A stretch of DNA of 64,000 nt from Rhododendron vialii. Lineage: Eukaryota; Streptophyta; Magnoliopsida; Ericales; Ericaceae. The notes below the pieces were generated by a model. It was not told the DNA's origin. It saw only the letters and a list, made by a program, of their open reading frames with translations, and did no database searches. The translations under genes and the position numbers were made by a program. Shown in pieces: positions 59,884 through 64,000 of this stretch. Numbering within the stretch: position 1 is the stretch's first letter; each line of letters begins with the position of its first letter. The DNA is taken from assembly GCF_030253575.1 (NCBI RefSeq), contig NC_080568.1:31647001-31711000 (forward strand), written 5' to 3'.

Positions 59884-60288
59884 GAAAAATGATATAGGTA
59901 ACGACCGGGGGAGGGAAATCAAACCGACCGGCCGCACTGGGACATCTCCAGCCACTGGACGGCCGATCTGAGCAGTCCAAAAATTTTATAAAAAAAAAAA
60001 CCGATGGGCCATTTGCAGGAATCAACGGCATCCTATAGGTGTAGGGTGCTTGATCTAAACACATTTTTTTGTGTTGTTTTCGTGTATATATATACACACA
60101 CAAAATGATGTTTAGATCAAACACTCTACACATATTGGATGCCGTTGGTTTTCGCAAGGGCCCCATTAGTTTTTTTTTTTTTTTTTAATTTTTGAACGAC
60201 TCTGATCGGCCGTCCGGTAGCCGAAGATAGCTCGGCGCGGCCGATCGGTACGATTTCTCTCCCCCGGTCGGTACTCATAGCATCACTC
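59884..60288. mobile_element. Foldback MITE 2, long inverted arms
   Basis: Left-arm blocks (cgaccgggggag, cggccgc, ggacggccgatc, caacggcatcc, tgatctaaacac) recur inverted on the right around a short TA/CA centre. The flanks are an exact 9-bp duplication, tttgcaata (59875-59883 and 60289-60297). The layout is like the neighbouring element 230 bp away, but the sequence family is different. Confidence 0.8.
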
Positions 60289-60297
60289 TTTGCAATA

Positions 60298-60896
60298 TTC
60301 AAAGGCTTAAATCTGGCAGCCGGGGATCAAGGCCGTGAACAGATACTATAAAGGAAAAAATTCTCTATGAACAATAGAGTAATGCGATTAATGGTAAAAG
60401 TGCGAATTAATCTTTCTAAAAAAGGGCATGTGATTCTAGCATGCCTATCCGCGTGGGAGTAAGACTATGCGGGTCCATCTCCTATCCAAGGATCGGAGAA
60501 TACAATTTTCATCCGAAAATAACTTTTGTCCAGAGTCTACTTCAATGATTGAAATTGGTTATTTTTATGAATTTGTAAAGAGCATCTAAAATCAAGTTGA
60601 CCAAATATTGTTCGATTTATTTTGAAACCCTTAAAAATAAGATTGCAACAATGGATCGAATGAATTTATTTTTTTTCCAAATAAGTATGTTCAATAAACT
60701 TAATTTTTGATATGTTTGGTATTTTCAATATATTAAAAAAAATGAATGGTCTCAATCATTAATGTGGGCGCAGGGAAATAACCTTTTTCGCTGAAATGGC
60801 ACTCCGTGTGGTCCAAACTTTTGTTGGGTGTTGAATAAATGCGCTGTGAATGTATGCTATTGCTGGCCAGTAGACAGTAGTCAAGTGGTAAGTCAA
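60298..60896. other. Upstream region of the early nodulin-like gene
   Basis: AT-rich, with no gene or transposon termini recognised. It presumably contains the promoter of the gene at 60934, but no unambiguous TATA box was chosen. Confidence 0.5.
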
Positions 60897-60919
60897 AGAG
60901 AGAGAGAGAGAGAGAGAGA
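60897..60919. repeat. (AG)n microsatellite in the 5' UTR
   Basis: A 23-base AG run ends 14 bp before the start codon of the early nodulin-like gene. Confidence 0.9.
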
Positions 60920-60933
60920 AGTGCCTTCCAGCC

Positions 60934-61102
60934 ATGTCCAGCTCAGCTCATTATCTCCTCCTCCTCGCTGCCTGCCTCCTCGTCGCCGCCGTCGCCGCCA
61001 CCGACCACATCGTCGGAGCCAACCGCGGCTGGAACCCCGGCATGAACTACACTCTCTGGTCCAACAACCAGACCTTCTACGTCGACGACCTCATCTGTAA
61101 GC

Positions 61103-61164
<62 letters not shown>

Positions 61165-62553
61165 AAATTACACATCCCCTCCTGGGCTCCCTTGCCTCCC
61201 CCTGGGCTACTGTTTTGAATGCTGCTGTACAGTACTTTGTCGAAGTAATTTTTTAGGGATTCAAATGTCGGAATCAGATCCGGACATAAATGTGTTCACA
61301 ATCGTTCGATGTGTTGGTCTTATGTGCGTTGTATAGAACCACTTGCATTGTACTGTCTGGACACGAATCTATTCCAACTATTCTACCACCACTGCCAAAT
61401 ACACAAACACGGGCGGAGCTTAGTGTGTGGCTCCACCCCTATCGTGAATGTGATGTGTGTGTTTTTTGTGTTATGGGTGTGGTTTTAGAATTTATCTATA
61501 CCGGGATAATGGCCCTACCTTACCAACAAAAAAAAAAATTTCAGAAGCCCCAATTGATTTTAGGTTCTTTTGGTAGCATTGTGTATCTTAATTTTGCCTG
61601 TAAGTTGGAATTGTTTCCATCAAAATCGCCTACTCAAGAGTTGCATTATAGTGACATTGTACTTTCTTATTCACATTTAGTTGCTGATTTCCTTGCCCCT
61701 GGAGTCCTTCCTTCCAAGCTCTGTTCCACTCCCCTATGCTCATGTTTGGTTCGGTTTTGGATTGTTTTGTGCGTATCCCGTGCCTACGATAATGATTGCA
61801 ATCGTTCATGTTTTGAATTTCGTAAGAAAGTATGTTTCTGTAGATTATTAGCTCGATTGAACCTTGATAGCTATGCCAACAGTTTTCATTTGTAAAAAGA
61901 CAATACGAATGGCGAAAGTTGGATAGTCGCCCGTGAGCTGTTATGTTAGCTATTGATGACACGGGGATACTTGGGATAGTCCCCCAAATTGGTTATATAG
62001 TTATTGATCAACGATCAAACTATATATTTTAAAGAAATGAATTGCTTTATAGGATCTAAAATAGGAATGATTTTAATCATTGTTGTGCACACGAGATGGG
62101 CTAACGACAATCCAAAAACCAAACTGGGCAATTGAGAGACCGGATCCGAGCTTGGTGTCCCCTGAAGTATACCTCCCCTGCTCTCTCTCTCTCTCTCTCT
62201 CTCTAAATTTCTCTTTCCTGTTTGCAGCATTTAGGTACCAGAAGACACAATACAACGTGTTCGAAGTGAACCAAACGGGGTACGACAACTGCACCACGGA
62301 AGGGGCTGTGGGAAACTGGAGCAGCGGAAAAGACTTCATTCTCCTCGACAAGGCCCAGAGGTACTACTTCATTTGTGGCAACGGTGGTTGCTACAGCGGA
62401 ATGAAGGTTTCCGTCATCGTTCACCCGCTGCCCTCGCCGCCTTCTGCTGACCTCGCTGCCAACAAATCTGCCGCTCCTCTGGTGGCTCCAACCGCGGTGA
62501 AGGTTGCGGTGGCCGTGGTTTCGTCGATTTGGTTCGGATCTGGCTGGATCTGA
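60934..62553 (+). CDS. Early nodulin-like / phytocyanin-domain protein (lamin-like)
   Basis: Two exons, 60934-61096 and 62228-62553, joined in phase 1, give 162 residues. A hydrophobic signal peptide covers about residues 1-22 (LLLLAACLLVAAVAA). The plastocyanin-like domain follows: DHIVGANRGWNPG, YTLWSNNQTFYVDDLISFRY, YNVFEVNQTGYDNC, GNWSSGKDFILLD and RYYFICGNGGC. The two Cys needed for the structural disulfide are present. The type-I copper His ligands of true phytocyanins are not, as in the ENODL subgroup. Several N-glycosylation sites (NYT, NQT, NCT, NWS) are visible. A Pro/Ala-rich linker and a hydrophobic C-terminus suggest an apoplastic, perhaps GPI-anchored, protein. The closest match in memory is the plant 'lamin-like protein' group. 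The intron carries CT and CA repeats; the gene looks intact. Confidence 0.9.
61105..61164. repeat. (CT)n(CA)n microsatellite in the ENODL intron
   Basis: About 38 bases of CT followed by about 20 of CA, starting eight bases after the splice donor. A second CT run lies at about 62179-62202, near the acceptor. Confidence 0.9.
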
Positions 62554-63443
62554 CGGTGGTGGTGTTGGTTGTTGTAAGAAAAATGGAAACCATTCTCGTT
62601 TTCCAGATTTTAGAATTGTTTCCTTAGGTTTTTTTTTTTAATTTTTAAATTGGCATTGTGCCACGGTTATTTGAGTGAAAATGAATTGTATTTTTCGACT
62701 AAAACTTGTGTCGATGTATTAATATATTGTTCGATTAACAATTGTTCGTTTATTTTAAATTTTTAACTGGTAAAACTTGTGTCGATGTATCATATGTTGT
62801 TCGATTATTATGTTCATCTACCGACCCACATGATTTGTGTATCTCTCGCTCCCCCGGTCCTCTCATGTGTTTCATAAATTTGATTGAGTAAATTCTAAGT
62901 AAAAACAGTAATGGTTACAGAAACTGTAAGGAACAACGATGACAGAAACTGGAAAAACGCCGGTTCATTGATAGAATCAAACGCCGGAAAAACCAGCGGT
63001 TACAGAAACTGTAAGGAACAACGATGACAGAAACTGTAAATGGAAAGGGAATCGCAAACCGAGACACGCATGTGTATAAGACAGTGCCTTCAAGATAGAT
63101 TCGCCGCCGCACCGGAGGTGTCAAACATCAAATACAACAGCATCGACAGAACACTGTCCTATAAAGATAGACACACCAGATACTACTATCTAAATTATGA
63201 CGAATTAAGATCACAACCATTCCTAAATGAGGACGCGAATTGAACTAATGCATGACACAATCCTCTTCCTCCTCAAACACAATACTTTATCCGACGTCGC
63301 GTGAAAGTGAAAGTGTTAGTGTTCGAACCCGGGAGCATTATAGTTTCCCATGGATAAAAGTTGAAATCCCTCGATTTGCTTATATAATTAGTTACTAGTA
63401 TAACTTAGAAATCATGCACCGAATTATTGAAATTGAACGATGA
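62554..63443. other. Intergenic DNA
   Basis: Holds short internal repeats (aaaacttgtgtcgatgtat twice, at about 62701 and 62773; ggttacagaaactgtaagga twice, at about 62913 and 62998). No gene is recognised. The second pair lies between the convergent ENODL and terpene synthase genes. Confidence 0.6.
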
Positions 63444-64000
63444 TCACACGGGGATGGGATCGACGAACAGTGCGATAACATGGTCTTTGACACATTCTGC
63501 TTGAGTATACCCATCGTCGTTCTTGTAACCCACATCGTGAAGGCGCGCATAGTTGAGAATCCGCATGAGGAGATCGTTGGATATCGCGGCTGGCCTCATC
63601 ATCATCATCTCTTCATTGATATCCTTCCATGCATTCTCAATTCTTTCGTAAAACTCATCGACGGCCTCCGACTTTGAAACACCATGCTGCTTCATGTAGC
63701 ACTCAACTCCTGTAGCCATGTGGTGCACCTTCAATTCTTCAGCCTTCAATTGTGTTAAGAAAAATTAGAGAAAAAGTAAAATAAAATTGCTAAATAAATG
63801 ATATGAACAAGTGTGTGCATAACTATATGTATGTACCTTGGAGGTTTGTATGTCATTGAGGAGTCGGCATAAGGTAGAGAGAGCCGTTAAGGATCTAGGT
63901 TTAGTTTGTAACCATTGGAATGCATCTGTGGTAGCAATCTCTGTCATGCCTAAGAACGATGCCGTTGTGAGCAATGGAATTGCGACGGTTATTAATGCAT
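63444..64000 (-). CDS. Terpene synthase, C-terminal exons (partial)
   Basis: The last exon is 63743-63444. The preceding one runs from 63837 beyond the window edge at 64000. They join as ..[19 protein letters not shown]... Readable family phrases are [61 protein letters not shown] and a C-terminus in FVDPIPV. These are typical of angiosperm TPS-a/b class I synthases. The second metal-binding motif, NSE/DTE, is complete (NDIQTSKAE). The DDxxD motif and N-terminal domain lie outside the window. Class I enzymes ionise prenyl diphosphates to make mono- or sesquiterpenes. The product cannot be predicted from this part. No damage is seen. Confidence 0.9.

Overview
The window is nuclear DNA from a flowering plant, most likely a eudicot. 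The genes have plant intron-exon structure with GT-AG junctions, the intergenic DNA is AT-rich and full of transposons, and the proteins are typical plant families. I cannot place it to genus. All exon models below were built by eye from reading frames and splice junctions.

Layout, left to right. (1) 1-8.9 kb: the 3' part of an old Gypsy-type LTR carrying a Stowaway MITE, then the 5' part of a minus-strand ankyrin-repeat gene (3625-6513) whose 3' end is gone. Two hAT-like elements of one family flank its first exon. (2) 9-18 kb: a PP2C-type protein phosphatase pseudogene (10560-18000), with a 605-bp transposon in its first coding exon, a frameshift, an in-frame stop and a lost splice donor. 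(3) 18.5-21.5 kb: about five diverged copies of an unidentified repeat with a TATA-like core. (4) 22.6-24.8 kb: an intact gene for a small plastid J-domain protein of the dnaJ 8 type. (5) 25-29.3 kb: a 5'-truncated LINE, a PIF/Harbinger MITE, a 1.57-kb TIR element with a GC-rich cargo, and a possible SINE. (6) 29.7-44.6 kb: an MRS2/CorA magnesium transporter gene whose proposed 5'-UTR intron holds 11.1 kb of very young Tnt1-like Copia sequence. Two nearly identical internal regions lie head to head around one shared LTR. (7) 46.5-58.1 kb: three tandem COMT-like O-methyltransferase genes (A 47154-48804, B 51626-54925, C 56114-57765). A and C are recent segmental duplicates. B has a divergent first exon, near-identical 3' exons, a changed SAM-binding motif and nested transposons in intron 3. 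A 0.9-kb inverted repeat lies between A and B. (8) 58.8-60.3 kb: one hAT MITE and two long-arm foldback MITEs with clean target-site duplications. (9) 60.9-62.6 kb: an early nodulin-like (phytocyanin-fold) gene. (10) 63.4-64 kb: the C-terminal exons of a terpene synthase running off the window edge.

The MRS2, dnaJ 8-like and early nodulin-like genes look like ordinary single host genes. The O-methyltransferase triplet and the terpene synthase are specialised-metabolism families, but nothing in the sequence shows that they share a pathway. The most unusual structures are the Copia palindrome sharing one LTR, the mosaic and partly decayed O-methyltransferase B, the inverted repeat beside it, and the unidentified repeat array at 18.5-21.5 kb.
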